Positions 38,368 through 47,425 are shown, counted from the first letter of the stretch. The stretch is 64,000 nt of DNA from Pseudomonas oligotrophica (GCF_021726475.1 NZ_JAKJRU010000005.1:1-64000), one strand, 5' to 3'. Notes: generated by a model from the sequence alone, not told the origin. Made by a program: numbers and translations.

Positions 38368-39404
38368 CCGAGGACCAGCTGCTCGGGCCCCGGGCCCACG
38401 GCGGGCCCTGCGGCAGCGCGGTGCTCAAGGCGGTGGCCGAGGACTTCCAGGTCGACGAGGTGCTGGACATCCCGCTGTCCGGCGAAGGCGAACACCTCTG
38501 GCTGTGGGTCGAGAAGCGCAACCTCAACACCGAGGAGGCGGCGCGCCGCATCGCGCGCGCGGCCGGCGTGCCGCTGCGCCTGGTCAGCTATGCCGGGCTC
38601 AAGGATCGCCAGGCGCTGACCCGCCAGTGGTTCAGCCTGCATCTGCCGGGGCGAGGCGACCCGTCGCTGGAGGCCGCCGAGGACGACGCCCTGCGCGTGC
38701 TGAAGAGCGTGCGGCACCAGCGCAAGCTGCAGCGCGGCGCGCATTCGGCAAACGGCTTCACCCTGCGCCTGACCGAGCTGAAGGCCGATCGCGACGCGCT
38801 CGACCAGCGCCTGCGCAGCGTCCAGACCCATGGCGTGCCCAACTACTTCGGCCTGCAGCGCTTCGGCCATCAGGGCAACAACCTGCAGGGCGCCCGCGAG
38901 TTCGCCGGCCGGGGAGAGCTGCCGGTTCAGCGCAACCTGCGCTCGCGGCTGCTGTCGGCTGGGCGCAGCTACCTGTTCAACCGCGTGCTCGCCGAGCGTG
39001 TCGCTGAAGGCAGCTGGGAGCGCGCATTGGTGGGGGACCTGCTGGCCTTCACCGACAGCCGCAGCTTCTTCCCCGCCGGCGAGGCCGAGTGCCGGGATCC
39101 GCGCCTGGATATCCTCGACCTGCACCCTACCGGGCCGCTGTGGGGCGCGGGCGAGTCGCCCGCCGCGGGGGCCGCCAAGGCCCTGGAACAGCACGTGGCC
39201 GGGCAGGAGCCGGCCATCGCCAAGTGGCTCGCCGAGGCCGGCATGAAGCATGAACGGCGCGTGCTGCGCCTCCCCATCGGCCACTTGTCGTGGCATTATC
39301 CCGGCCCTGACATTCTGCAACTGGAATTCGTCCTGCCGACCGGATGCTTCGCCACCGCCGTGGTGCGCGAGCTGGTCAGCCTGGCAGGGCAGACGGAAAT
39401 CTGA
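38364..39404 (+). CDS. truD: tRNA pseudouridine(13) synthase TruD
   Basis: 346 residues. Makes pseudouridine 13 in tRNA-Glu. Catalytic Asp in [16 protein letters not shown] near residue 80; [15 protein letters not shown] and the C-terminal [18 protein letters not shown] are family motifs. Overlaps ispF at its start and surE at its end (TGATG), the compact ispF-truD-surE-pcm unit of gammaproteobacteria. Confidence 0.96.
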   Translation: MTEDQLLGPRAHGGPCGSAVLKAVAEDFQVDEVLDIPLSGEGEHLWLWVEKRNLNTEEAARRIARAAGVPLRLVSYAGLKDRQALTRQWFSLHLPGRGDPSLEAAEDDALRVLKSVRHQRKLQRGAHSANGFTLRLTELKADRDALDQRLRSVQTHGVPNYFGLQRFGHQGNNLQGAREFAGRGELPVQRNLRSRLLSAGRSYLFNRVLAERVAEGSWERALVGDLLAFTDSRSFFPAGEAECRDPRLDILDLHPTGPLWGAGESPAAGAAKALEQHVAGQEPAIAKWLAEAGMKHERRVLRLPIGHLSWHYPGPDILQLEFVLPTGCFATAVVRELVSLAGQTEI

Positions 39405-40153
39405 TGCGTATTCTGATCGCCAACGACGACGGGGTGTATGCGCCTGGGCTCGCCGCGCTCTACGACGCGCTGGCCGACTATGCCGAGTGCCGCGTGGTGG
39501 CTCCCATCCAGGACATGAGCGGTGCCAGCAGCGCCCTCACGCTCGACCGGCCGCTGCATCCGGTGACGATGCCCAACGGTTTCATCGGCCTGAACGGCTC
39601 GCCCACCGACTGTGTCCACCTGGGCCTCAACGGGCTGCTCGAGGAGACGCCGGACATGGTCGTTTCCGGGATCAACCTGGGCGCCAACCTCGGCGACGAC
39701 GTGCTCTATTCCGGCACCGTCGCCGCCGCGATCGAAGGCCGTTTCACCGGGCGCCCGGCGTTCGCCTTTTCGCTGGTGTCGCGCTCGGCCGACAACCTGC
39801 CGACCGCTGCGCACGTCGCCCGCGCGCTGGTGGAAAAGCACGACCAGCTGGACCTGCCACCGCGCACGGTGCTGAGCGTCAACGTGCCGAACCTGCCGCT
39901 GGACCATATCCGCGGCATCCGCCTGACCCGCCTCGGCCACCGCAGCCGGGCCAAGCCGCCGGTACGCCAGGCCAATCCGCGCGGCAAGGAAGGCTACTGG
40001 ATCTCGGTCGCCGGCGATGTCGAGGATGGCGGCCCGGGCACCGACTTCCACGCCATCATGCAGGGCTACGTCTCGATCACTCCGCTGCAACTGGATCGCA
40101 CCTTTCACGAGGCGTTCCAGGGGCTGGACCGCTGGCTGGAGGACGTCCTGTGA
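39404..40153 (+). CDS. surE: 5'/3'-nucleotidase SurE
   Basis: 249 residues. Metal-dependent nucleoside monophosphate and short polyphosphate phosphatase linked to stationary-phase survival. [15 protein letters not shown] carries the Asp-Asp metal pair; [13 protein letters not shown] and [20 protein letters not shown] follow. Its stop overlaps the GTG start of pcm. Confidence 0.96.
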   Translation: MRILIANDDGVYAPGLAALYDALADYAECRVVAPIQDMSGASSALTLDRPLHPVTMPNGFIGLNGSPTDCVHLGLNGLLEETPDMVVSGINLGANLGDDVLYSGTVAAAIEGRFTGRPAFAFSLVSRSADNLPTAAHVARALVEKHDQLDLPPRTVLSVNVPNLPLDHIRGIRLTRLGHRSRAKPPVRQANPRGKEGYWISVAGDVEDGGPGTDFHAIMQGYVSITPLQLDRTFHEAFQGLDRWLEDVL

Positions 40154-40827
40154 GCCACCGCGCGCCGACCGACCTGCTGCATGGCACCGGGATGACCTCC
40201 CAGCGTACCCGTGATCGCCTGATCCAGCGCCTGTACGAGGAAGGGCTGTCCAACCCCCACGTGCTGGAGGTGATCCGCCGTACCCCGCGTCACCTGTTCG
40301 TCGACGAGGCACTCGCCCACCGCGCCTACGAGGACACCGCGCTGCCGATCGGCCACAACCAGACGATTTCCCAGCCGTTCATGGTGGCGCGCATGAGCGA
40401 GCTCCTGCTCGCCGACGGCCCGCTGGACAAGGTGCTGGAGATCGGCACCGGTTCGGGTTACCAGACTGCGGTGCTGGCGCAGCTGGTCGAGCGGGTGTTC
40501 TCCGTCGAGCGCATCCAGGCCTTGCAGGAGCGCGCCAAGGAGCGCCTGAGCGAACTCAAGTTGCGTAATGTGGTCTTTCGCTGGGGCGATGGCTGGGAGG
40601 GCTGGCCGGCACTGGCACCCTACAACGGCATCATCGTCACCGCAGCGGCAGCCGATGTGCCGCAGGCCCTGCTCGATCAACTGGCGCCCGGAGGGCGCCT
40701 GGTGATTCCGGTCGGGGCAGGCGACGTTCAGCAACTGATGCTGATCATTCGAGAGGAAGACGGATTTTCCCGCCAATTGTTGGATACCGTTCGCTTCGTG
40801 CCGCTGCTCAATGGACCCGTGATCTGA
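40150..40827 (+). CDS. pcm: Protein-L-isoaspartate O-methyltransferase
   Basis: 225 residues from GTG 40150. Repairs isoaspartyl residues with AdoMet. Motif [18 protein letters not shown] and [16 protein letters not shown] are diagnostic. The GTG is chosen because GGAGGA (40138-40143) lies 6 bases before it and it overlaps the surE stop; the usually annotated ATG at 40192 ([10 protein letters not shown], 211 residues) has no clear ribosome site. The first 14 residues ([14 protein letters not shown]) are therefore the uncertain part. Confidence 0.94.
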   Translation: MSHRAPTDLLHGTGMTSQRTRDRLIQRLYEEGLSNPHVLEVIRRTPRHLFVDEALAHRAYEDTALPIGHNQTISQPFMVARMSELLLADGPLDKVLEIGTGSGYQTAVLAQLVERVFSVERIQALQERAKERLSELKLRNVVFRWGDGWEGWPALAPYNGIIVTAAAADVPQALLDQLAPGGRLVIPVGAGDVQQLMLIIREEDGFSRQLLDTVRFVPLLNGPVI

Positions 40828-40846
40828 TCATTCAGCGGAAGGAAGC

Positions 40847-41782
40847 ATGAAAAACGCTTTGTTGTTGTACGCCAAGGGCATGGCCATGGGCGCGGCCGAT
40901 GTCGTCCCTGGCGTTTCGGGTGGGACGATCGCCTTCATCACCGGGATCTACGACGAGTTGCTGCGCTCCATCGCCGGCCTGCCGGGCGCGGTCGCACCTC
41001 TGCTGCGCGGACGTATCGGCGAGGCCTGGAAGCAGGCCAACGCCAGTTTCCTGCTGGTGCTGTTCGCCGGCATCCTCACCAGCGTGTTCAGCCTGGCCAG
41101 GCTGATCACTTATCTGCTGGAGCACCATCCGATCCCGGTCTGGTCGTTCTTCTTCGGCTTGATCCTGGTCTCGGTCTACCTGGTCGGTCGCGAGATTCGC
41201 CAGCGCAGCCTGCCGTTGCTGGTCGTGTTCCTCGCCGGCATCGCCTTTGCCTACTGGATCACCGTCGCCGCGCCCGTGCAGTGGGACAGCAGCCTGCTGA
41301 GCCTGTTCTTCGCCGGCGCCATCGCCATCTGCGCGATGATCCTGCCGGGGATTTCCGGCAGCTTCGTGCTGGTGCTGCTGGGCCTCTACCCGGTGGTGCT
41401 GGGCGCGGTGAAGGCACTGGATCTCGGCGTGCTGGCCGTGTTCGCCATCGGTTGCGTCGTCGGCCTGCTCAGTTTCGCCAGGCTGCTGAGCTGGACGCTC
41501 AAGCGCTGGCGCGACCTCACCCTGGGCTTTCTCACCGGCCTGATGCTCGGCTCGCTGAACAAGGTCTGGCCGTGGAAGCAGACCCTGACCTGGCGCGTCG
41601 ATTCCCACGGGCAGCAGACGCCGCTGCTGGAGCAGAACCTGCTGCCAGGGACCTTCGGCGATCTCACCGGGCAGGATCCGCAGTTGCTGCTGGCGATCGC
41701 CCTGGCCGCGGCTGGTATCCTGCTGGTGCTGAGCCTCGAGTGGATCGCCGGTCGATGCCAGCCAGCCGCCCAAGGCGTCTGA
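40847..41782 (+). CDS. DUF368 membrane protein, probable undecaprenyl phosphate translocase (PopT-like)
   Basis: 311 residues with about eight to nine hydrophobic segments. DUF368 proteins were recently shown to recycle undecaprenyl phosphate across the inner membrane together with, or in place of, DedA proteins. The signature is AADVVPGVSGGTIAFITGIYDEL near residue 15, repeated in form by ILPGISGSFVLVLLGLYPVV near residue 170, two inverted re-entrant repeats. It lies between pcm and nlpD, 19 bp after pcm, an extra gene relative to the P. aeruginosa pcm-nlpD order. Confidence 0.88.
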   Translation: MKNALLLYAKGMAMGAADVVPGVSGGTIAFITGIYDELLRSIAGLPGAVAPLLRGRIGEAWKQANASFLLVLFAGILTSVFSLARLITYLLEHHPIPVWSFFFGLILVSVYLVGREIRQRSLPLLVVFLAGIAFAYWITVAAPVQWDSSLLSLFFAGAIAICAMILPGISGSFVLVLLGLYPVVLGAVKALDLGVLAVFAIGCVVGLLSFARLLSWTLKRWRDLTLGFLTGLMLGSLNKVWPWKQTLTWRVDSHGQQTPLLEQNLLPGTFGDLTGQDPQLLLAIALAAAGILLVLSLEWIAGRCQPAAQGV

Positions 41783-41811
41783 ACACCGATTACAACCCTG
41801 GGGAGCGAGCA

Positions 41812-42645
41812 TTGAGGCTCATGGGCTATCGGCGGTTGTTTCGCCTGCTATCTTCGCCCGTGCTTTGCGGCACGGCACTCGTCGCCACACTGCTGACCGG
41901 CTGTTCCTCGTCGCCTACCGGCGGCGTGCAGGTGGTCGACCGTAACGGCCGGCCACCGGTGAGCAGCGGCGTCTACACGGTCCGGCGCGGCGACACCCTG
42001 TCGTCGATCGCGGCGCGGCATGGCTGGGACTGGCGCAGTCTGGCGCGGGTCAACGGCATCGGCGCACCCTACGTCATTCATCCCGGCCAGCGCATCCGCT
42101 TCTCCGGCGCCGCGGCGCCAGCTCCGGTGCGCCCGGTTGTCACTGTGGCCAAGCCTGCCACGCCGCCGGCCGCAGCCCCTGAAGTGGTGACCACGCCGGT
42201 GCCCCAGCCGCCGCCGATCAGCAAGGCGCCGGCTCCGCAGGCACCGGTCTCGGTGAGCCCCGTGACCCGCTCGGCGAGCGGTTGGGCATGGCCGGCGAAC
42301 GGTCCGGTAATCGGCCGTTTTTCCTCAAACGGCAGTTTGAATAAAGGCGTTGATATCGCCGGGGAATTAGGACAGCCTGTTCTGGCTGCTTCTGATGGAA
42401 CTGTGGTGTACGCCGGTAGTGGTCTGCGGGGTTACGGCGAACTTGTAATCATCAAGCACAGCGATACCTATGTTAGCGCCTACGGTCACAACCGCAGGCT
42501 GCTGGTACGGGAGGGCCAACGAGTCAAAGCCGGGCAGAGCATTGCCGAGATGGGTTCGACGGGTACCGACCGGGTGAAGCTGCACTTCGAAATTCGCCGC
42601 CAGGGCAAGCCTGTAGACCCGCTGCAATACCTGCCAAGACGTTGA
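41812..42645 (+). CDS. nlpD: LysM/M23-domain lipoprotein NlpD (amidase activator)
   Basis: 277 residues from TTG 41812. Outer-membrane lipoprotein that activates AmiC during septal splitting. Lipobox LLTGC near residue 30; LysM domain YTVRRGDTLSSIAARHGW; Pro-rich linker; degenerate LytM domain where the first zinc His is Asn (LNKGVDIAG), so it is non-enzymatic like other NlpD. TTG fits GGGAG (41801-41805) at 6 bases; the ATG at 41821 is the alternative. Its 3' half, AT-richer than its neighbours, contains the rpoS promoter region. Confidence 0.92.
   Translation: MRLMGYRRLFRLLSSPVLCGTALVATLLTGCSSSPTGGVQVVDRNGRPPVSSGVYTVRRGDTLSSIAARHGWDWRSLARVNGIGAPYVIHPGQRIRFSGAAAPAPVRPVVTVAKPATPPAAAPEVVTTPVPQPPPISKAPAPQAPVSVSPVTRSASGWAWPANGPVIGRFSSNGSLNKGVDIAGELGQPVLAASDGTVVYAGSGLRGYGELVIIKHSDTYVSAYGHNRRLLVREGQRVKAGQSIAEMGSTGTDRVKLHFEIRRQGKPVDPLQYLPRR
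42325..42340. promoter_or_regulatory. PsrA-type operator for rpoS inside nlpD
   Basis: TCAAACGGCAGTTTGA is a perfect palindrome in its arms and matches the PsrA consensus (G/C)AAAC-N2-4-GTTT(G/C) exactly. It lies about 400 bp before the rpoS ATG, within nlpD, where the main rpoS promoter of Pseudomonas is found. PsrA, a fatty-acid-responsive TetR protein, activates rpoS there in P. putida and P. aeruginosa. Confidence 0.8.
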
Positions 42646-42741
42646 CCATGGCCCACCCGCGCCGCCACTGATGGGCTCGGGTTTCGTGCATGGACGCGCG
42701 TGTCATGAGCCCGTTGTCGAACTCGGAACGGGACAAGAATA

Positions 42742-43734
42742 ATGGCACTCAAGAAAGAAGCGCTGGAGTTTGACGTCGAGGATGCGGTTTTGCTCATGGA
42801 GCCGGGCATTGATTTTGACCAGGCCGGCAAGGCGCAGCCTGCCGCCGGTGTCTCCAAGACCAGACCAGCCGCCAGACAGCACAAGTTCATCGACTACAGC
42901 CGCGCGCTCGACGCCACGCAGCTGTACCTCAACGAGATCGGTTTTTCCCCCCTCCTGACCCCGGAAGAGGAAGTGCATTTCGCACGCCTGGCCCGCAAGG
43001 GCGATCCGGCCGGCCGCAAGCGCATGATCGAGAGCAACCTGCGGCTGGTCGTGAAGATCGCACGACGCTATGTCAACCGCGGGCTTTCCCTGCTCGACCT
43101 GGTGGAGGAGGGCAACCTCGGCCTGATCCGCGCGGTCGAGAAGTTCGATCCCGAGCGTGGTTTCCGCTTCTCCACCTATGCCACCTGGTGGATTCGCCAG
43201 ACCATCGAGCGCGCAATCATGAACCAGACGCGCACCATCCGCTTGCCGATCCACGTGGTCAAGGAGCTCAACGTCTACCTGCGCGCCGCGCGGGAGCTGA
43301 CGCAGAAGCTCGACCACGAGCCCAGCCCCGAGGAGATTGCCAACCTGCTGGAGAAGCCTGTCTCCGAGGTCAAGCGCATGCTCGGGCTGAACGAGCGGGT
43401 GACTTCGGTAGACGTGTCGCTCGGCCCGGATACCGACAAGACGCTGCTCGATACCCTCACCGACGACAAGCCGAACGACCCCTGCGACCTGCTGCTGGAC
43501 GATGATCTGTCCGCCAGCATCGACCAGTGGCTGTCGGACCTGACCGAGAAGCAGCGGGAAGTCGTGGTCCGTCGCTTCGGCCTGCGCGGGCACGAGAGCA
43601 GCACGCTGGAGGAAGTCGGCCAGGAAATCGGCCTGACCCGCGAGCGGGTGCGCCAGATCCAGGTCGAGGCCCTGCGGCGTCTGCGCGAAATCCTCGAACG
43701 GAATGGCCTGTCCAGCGAGGCGCTGTTCCACTGA
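42742..43734 (+). CDS. rpoS: RNA polymerase sigma factor RpoS (sigma-38)
   Basis: 330 residues. Stationary-phase and stress sigma factor. Region 1.2 [17 protein letters not shown], region 2 with [22 protein letters not shown] and [17 protein letters not shown], region 3, and region 4 helix-turn-helix [24 protein letters not shown]. Expression is expected from the promoter inside nlpD (PsrA box). rsmZ lies downstream, so two stationary-phase regulators are neighbours. Confidence 0.98.
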   Translation: MALKKEALEFDVEDAVLLMEPGIDFDQAGKAQPAAGVSKTRPAARQHKFIDYSRALDATQLYLNEIGFSPLLTPEEEVHFARLARKGDPAGRKRMIESNLRLVVKIARRYVNRGLSLLDLVEEGNLGLIRAVEKFDPERGFRFSTYATWWIRQTIERAIMNQTRTIRLPIHVVKELNVYLRAARELTQKLDHEPSPEEIANLLEKPVSEVKRMLGLNERVTSVDVSLGPDTDKTLLDTLTDDKPNDPCDLLLDDDLSASIDQWLSDLTEKQREVVVRRFGLRGHESSTLEEVGQEIGLTRERVRQIQVEALRRLREILERNGLSSEALFH

Positions 43735-43745
43735 CGGGCGTACCA

Positions 43746-43780
43746 CAGGCAGGTTCCGGTCGCTGCCGGAAAACTGCCTG
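43746..43780 (+). terminator. Large hairpin after rpoS
   Basis: CAGGCAG (43746-43752) / CTGCCTG (43774-43780) with inner TTCCGG / CCGGAA (43754-43759, 43766-43771). It starts 12 bases after the rpoS stop. No T run follows, so it may be a processed 3' end or a factor-dependent stop. Confidence 0.5.
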
Positions 43781-43933
43781 ACGCCATTGCGAGGCTGGCA
43801 GGCGGCTTGAAGGCGGCCTGTAGCCTCGTACATCCGTTCTTTGCGCTCGTGTCGCGTTGCACCTGTGCACTGCAACGCTTGCCGCGCGTAGGCCGAACGA
43901 ACTAAGTCCCGGATAGCCGATCGCTCGTGCCCT

Positions 43934-43951
43934 TGTAAGCATTCGCTTACA
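43934..43951. promoter_or_regulatory. GacA upstream activating sequence of rsmZ
   Basis: TGTAAGCATTCGCTTACA, an 18-bp palindrome matching the GacA box TGTAAGN6CTTACA. Its centre is about 173 bp upstream of the predicted rsmZ start, the same unusual distance as in P. fluorescens and P. aeruginosa rsmZ. The intervening stretch includes an AT-rich patch (43975-44040). Confidence 0.9.
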
Positions 43952-44103
43952 TCTTCTGTAGGCGAAGCGCCGCTTTAAATGTCACCTTGCGCAGGCTGCC
44001 AATGCATAACTCATTGATTACTAGGGATATTATTTCAAGTGGGTGTGGTGGTTTGCCGCAGGTCAGTCCGGGTCCTGTGGATTGCCGCAGCCCGGCCAAT
44101 CAT

Positions 44104-44109
44104 TAATAT
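44104..44109 (+). promoter_or_regulatory. rsmZ -10 element
   Basis: TAATAT, 7 bp upstream of the predicted RNA start. No good -35 hexamer is visible, as expected for a GacA-activated sigma-70 promoter. Confidence 0.65.
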
Positions 44110-44115
44110 CGCCCC

Positions 44116-44251
44116 TGTGCTGACGGACAAGCACAGGCCAAAAGGATGTGGCCAGGAACAACCGCAGGATGCGGTTTCATCAGGACGATGAGCAGGAAAC
44201 ACAAGGAGCAGGGAAGAAGCAGGGCGGGGGTTAACCCCGCCCCTTTTTTTT
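44116..44251 (+). ncRNA. rsmZ: RsmZ small regulatory RNA
   Basis: About 136 nt. RsmZ titrates RsmA/CsrA off target mRNAs and so relieves repression of stationary-phase and biofilm functions. Seven GGA motifs typical of CsrA sites are seen at 44125, 44144, 44155, 44167, 44183, 44194 and 44205, plus AGGGA at 44210-44214; several lie in hairpin loops (TGTGC...GCACA; GCAGGATGC). The conserved TTCATCAGGACGATGA block matches other rsmZ. It ends in a rho-independent terminator: stem GGGCGGGG/CCCCGCCC (44222-44242) and T8. Position after rpoS is syntenic. Confidence 0.93.
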
Positions 44252-44342
44252 GCCCGCAGAAAAGCGACTGCCGGCGCCGGACGCGGCGAACTGCCTGTCC
44301 GGCCGCGCGACTAAGTTCTGTAGATCAACCGAGGAGAGGCTC

Positions 44343-44483
44343 ATGATCGGACAGAACCCTTCGGACAAGGACCCCGTGCCGGCCCCTGACGAGCTCGAGC
44401 GTAAGCCCGACGAAGCGGACGAGGATCAGCTCGACGAGGCTCTCGAGGAAACCTTCCCGGCGAGCGATCCGATCTCGCCGTAG
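44343..44483 (+). CDS. Small acidic protein with EETFPASDP motif
   Basis: 46 residues, strongly acidic (Asp/Glu-rich: DELERKPDEADEDQLDEAL) ending in EETFPASDPISP. Such short proteins with a C-terminal (E/D)E(T/S)FPASDP motif are common in proteobacteria; no function is known to me. Well supported as a gene by the GAGGAGAGG ribosome site 3-11 bases before the ATG. It lies 92 bp after the rsmZ terminator. Confidence 0.75.
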   Translation: MIGQNPSDKDPVPAPDELERKPDEADEDQLDEALEETFPASDPISP

Positions 44484-44490
44484 ATGAACC

Positions 44491-45318
44491 TCAGCGCGGC
44501 CAACCCGCCAGTGCCACCAGAATGTGTTCGCGCAGCAGGGGCGCGAGGTCGTCCGTGTGCTGCGCCGGCAGGGCCAGCCAACGGGCCTGCTCGATTTCCG
44601 CCTGGACCCGCACGTCGCCCTCTAGCCGCCCGGCAAATACCTGCGCCCGCACCCGGCGGCCCGGTTCGTTGGCGGCGGCGGCTTCGAACTCGCCCAAAAC
44701 CTGTACCTGGCCTTCGCGCAGCTGGAGCGCCAGTTCTTCGTCCAGCTCGCGCTGCAAGGTCTGCCAGGACGTCTCGCCGGGCTCGCGCTTGCCGCCCGGC
44801 AGCATGAAATAGCGGCTGCCCCGCTTGCGCACTAGCAGCAGCCGGCCGCGGGTATCGAACAGTGCCGCGGTGACGATCTCGATCGGTGGCGAGGGCATGT
44901 CGGGTACCTCCAGTTGCAGCGCGACCAGCGGCTTGGTCTGCCGATAACGCTCCAGCCTGGTCTCGAGCTCGGCAGGCAGGGCGGGTGCGAGGATGAAGCC
45001 GCGGCGCTGGTAGAAGCCGATCAGTTCCGGGCGACAGAACAGCCATATCGGCCCTGGCACGCGTGCCTTCACTGCGGCCAGCAAGGCGGTGGCCACGCCG
45101 CCGTTGCGCTGCTCGGCGGCGACCAGCAGGTTGGTCAGCCAGTGGCCCCCGGCCATGGGCGTCAGACACAGGCCGGCGATGATTCCGCCGTCGCGCGCGA
45201 CCCAGCAACGGGCCTGCGCGGCGATGCGTCCCCGGCTGCCATGGCTGCGGTAGAACTGCTTGAGCAGGCGCTGCTGGGAGGCGGGCAAGGGCTGGATATC
45301 GGGCACGTGCGACGGCAT
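44491..45318 (-). CDS. GNAT acetyltransferase-Nudix hydrolase fusion protein
   Basis: 275 residues from ATG 45318. N-terminal GNAT-like half (about 1-130; NLLVAAEQRNGGVATALL is the acetyl-CoA loop) and C-terminal Nudix half (140-275) with the box GGKREPGETSWQTLQRELDEEL, matching GX5EX7REUXEE. Nudix proteins of this type (MutT/YfcD-like) hydrolyse nucleotide diphosphate derivatives; the substrate is not evident. The order acetyltransferase-Nudix in one chain is seen in other Pseudomonas. No operon partner. Confidence 0.8.
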   Translation of the reverse strand: MPSHVPDIQPLPASQQRLLKQFYRSHGSRGRIAAQARCWVARDGGIIAGLCLTPMAGGHWLTNLLVAAEQRNGGVATALLAAVKARVPGPIWLFCRPELIGFYQRRGFILAPALPAELETRLERYRQTKPLVALQLEVPDMPSPPIEIVTAALFDTRGRLLLVRKRGSRYFMLPGGKREPGETSWQTLQRELDEELALQLREGQVQVLGEFEAAAANEPGRRVRAQVFAGRLEGDVRVQAEIEQARWLALPAQHTDDLAPLLREHILVALAGWPR

Positions 45319-45466
45319 CACTTCGAGGCGGGGCAGCGATTCTAGCCTGCGCCGGCGGCCGGATGCAGCCGTGCTGGCCGCAGGTGGCCGCTCATCCGGA
45401 CAGCGGCATCTTTGCCCGTCGGCGAGGCTCTGAAGTCGTGCAGCTTCCAACGACAGGCATAACAAG

Positions 45467-47377
45467 ATGTTGGATATTCTCATCGTTACGGCTTTTGTTC
45501 TCTACGGTCTCGGCTCCGGCCTGCGCGCGCGGAGCAAGGCCTCGCAGAGCCTGGATGAGTATTTTCTCGCCGGGCGTACCATCAAGGGCTGGCGAGCCGG
45601 CGTGTCGATGGCCGCCACCCAGTTCGCCGCGGACACGCCGCTGCTGGTCGCCGGCCTGGTCGCGAGCGCCGGTGTATTCGCCCTGTGGCGTTTGTGGATC
45701 TACGGGCTGGCCTTCCTGCTGCTCGCCTGGCTGTTCGCCAGCAACTGGCGGCGAGCGGGCGTGCTGACCGACGCCGAAGTCACCCGGGTGCGCTACAGCG
45801 GCAAGGCGGTCGTTCCGCTGCGGCTGTTCAAGGCCGTCTACTACGGCACGGTGATCAACTGCGTTGTACTGGCCATGGTGCTGGTGGCGGCCATCCGCAT
45901 CGCCGAGGTCTTCCTGCCCTGGCAGGACTGGCTGCCGGCCGGGCTGTACCAGGGCATCGCCAGCGTCATCGAGGCGAGCGGTATCCGCCTGGGCGAAAGC
46001 ATCACCGGGCTCGATGCGCTGACGACCAGCACCAACAACCTGATCTCCATCGTGCTGATCCTGGTCTTCACCGCGACCTACTCGATCACCGGCGGACTGC
46101 GTGCGGTGGTGCAGACCGATGTGATGCAGTTCGCCGTGGCGATGCTCGGCACCGCCGCCTATGCCTGGTTCGTGGTGGACGCCGCCGGTGGGCTTGGTGG
46201 GCTGACCGAGCGCATCGTCGAACTCTACGGCCTGGAGCAGGCGGACAAGCTGCTCTCCTTCGCGCCGCCGGCAGGCGTGGGCGAGGCGCTGCTGCCGTTT
46301 CTGGTGATCGTCGGCATGCAGTGGCTGTTCCAGATGAACGCCGATGGCACCGGCTACTTGGCGCAGCGCAGCATGGCCTGCCCGACCGACCGCCAGGCGC
46401 GTATCGCCGGCCTGGTGTTCACCTGGCTGCAGATCCTGGTGCGCAGCCTGTTCTGGCTGGCGATCTCCCTAGGCCTGCTGGTGCTCTATCCCTTCACCCC
46501 GGCCGATGCCGCCGGCGACGGCTTCGTCGCCGCGCGCGAAGCGCTGTTCGTCAGCGGCATCGACGAGTTGCTGCCGCCGGGCATCCGCGGACTGATGCTG
46601 GTGGGGCTTCTGGCGGCGCTGGCCTCGACCGTCGACACCCACCTGAACTGGGGCGCGTCCTACTGGAGCAACGATGTCTACCGTGCGGTGGTCGCGCCGA
46701 AACTGCTCAAGCGCGAGGCCCGCGACGCCGAACTGGTGCTGGTCGCGCGCCTCTCCAACGTGGTCATCCTGCTGATCGCCATGGCCATCATGGCCAATCT
46801 TGGCTCGATCCAGACGGCCTGGTTCATCTCGCTGCTGTTCGGCGCCGGCATGGGCGCGGTGCTGGTGCTGCGCTGGCTGTGGGAGCGGATCAACCTGTAT
46901 TCGGAGTTGGCGGCGATGCTGGTCTCGCTGATCACCGCGCCGCTGCTGCTGCACTTCTTCGGCACCGACCAGGAGCAGGAGTGGATACGCCTGGGGCTGA
47001 TGTCGCTGATCACCTCCAGCGCGGCGATCCTTGTCACTTTCGTCACGCCGGCCACCGATGACGCGACCCTGCAGGCCTTCTATCGCAAGGTTCGGCCGTT
47101 CGGCTTCTGGGGGCGCACCGCGGCGCTGTGCGGCGACGACGGGCGCGCCCGAGCCGATTTCCGTAGCCGCGTACTGGCGGTGGTGCTGACAGCGCTGTCG
47201 CTGTACAGCCTGCTGATCGGTATCGGCCGGCTGGCCTTCCCGGCTCCGGAAGGTGGCCAGTGGCTGAGCTGGCTGTGCCTGGCTTTCGGCCTGGCGCTGC
47301 TGCCGGTCTGGCTACCCATGGCGCTGGGCAACCGCTTCGAGCGGCCGGCCGAGCCGCTGGTCGCGGAGCGCGACTGA
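45467..47377 (+). CDS. Sodium:solute symporter family protein
   Basis: 636 residues, about 13-14 hydrophobic segments; SSS family (LeuT-like fold). Substrate not identifiable; the family carries sugars, proline, nucleosides and organic acids. DEYFLAGRTIKGWRAGVSMAATQFAADTP near residue 30, TYSITGGLRAVVQTDVMQF (family signature) near residue 203, and the sodium-site region near LAALASTVDTHLNWGASYW. Divergent from the GNAT-Nudix gene. Confidence 0.85.
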   Translation: MLDILIVTAFVLYGLGSGLRARSKASQSLDEYFLAGRTIKGWRAGVSMAATQFAADTPLLVAGLVASAGVFALWRLWIYGLAFLLLAWLFASNWRRAGVLTDAEVTRVRYSGKAVVPLRLFKAVYYGTVINCVVLAMVLVAAIRIAEVFLPWQDWLPAGLYQGIASVIEASGIRLGESITGLDALTTSTNNLISIVLILVFTATYSITGGLRAVVQTDVMQFAVAMLGTAAYAWFVVDAAGGLGGLTERIVELYGLEQADKLLSFAPPAGVGEALLPFLVIVGMQWLFQMNADGTGYLAQRSMACPTDRQARIAGLVFTWLQILVRSLFWLAISLGLLVLYPFTPADAAGDGFVAAREALFVSGIDELLPPGIRGLMLVGLLAALASTVDTHLNWGASYWSNDVYRAVVAPKLLKREARDAELVLVARLSNVVILLIAMAIMANLGSIQTAWFISLLFGAGMGAVLVLRWLWERINLYSELAAMLVSLITAPLLLHFFGTDQEQEWIRLGLMSLITSSAAILVTFVTPATDDATLQAFYRKVRPFGFWGRTAALCGDDGRARADFRSRVLAVVLTALSLYSLLIGIGRLAFPAPEGGQWLSWLCLAFGLALLPVWLPMALGNRFERPAEPLVAERD

Positions 47378-47425
47378 GGCGAGCTGCCGGCCCCGGCGCC
47401 AGGCGCATCGGCAGCCTCGTGCGTG

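Noticed and set aside
41821..42645. NlpD as an active M23 endopeptidase
   Set aside because: The first zinc-ligand His is replaced by Asn (LNKGVDIAG), so it is a degenerate activator domain.
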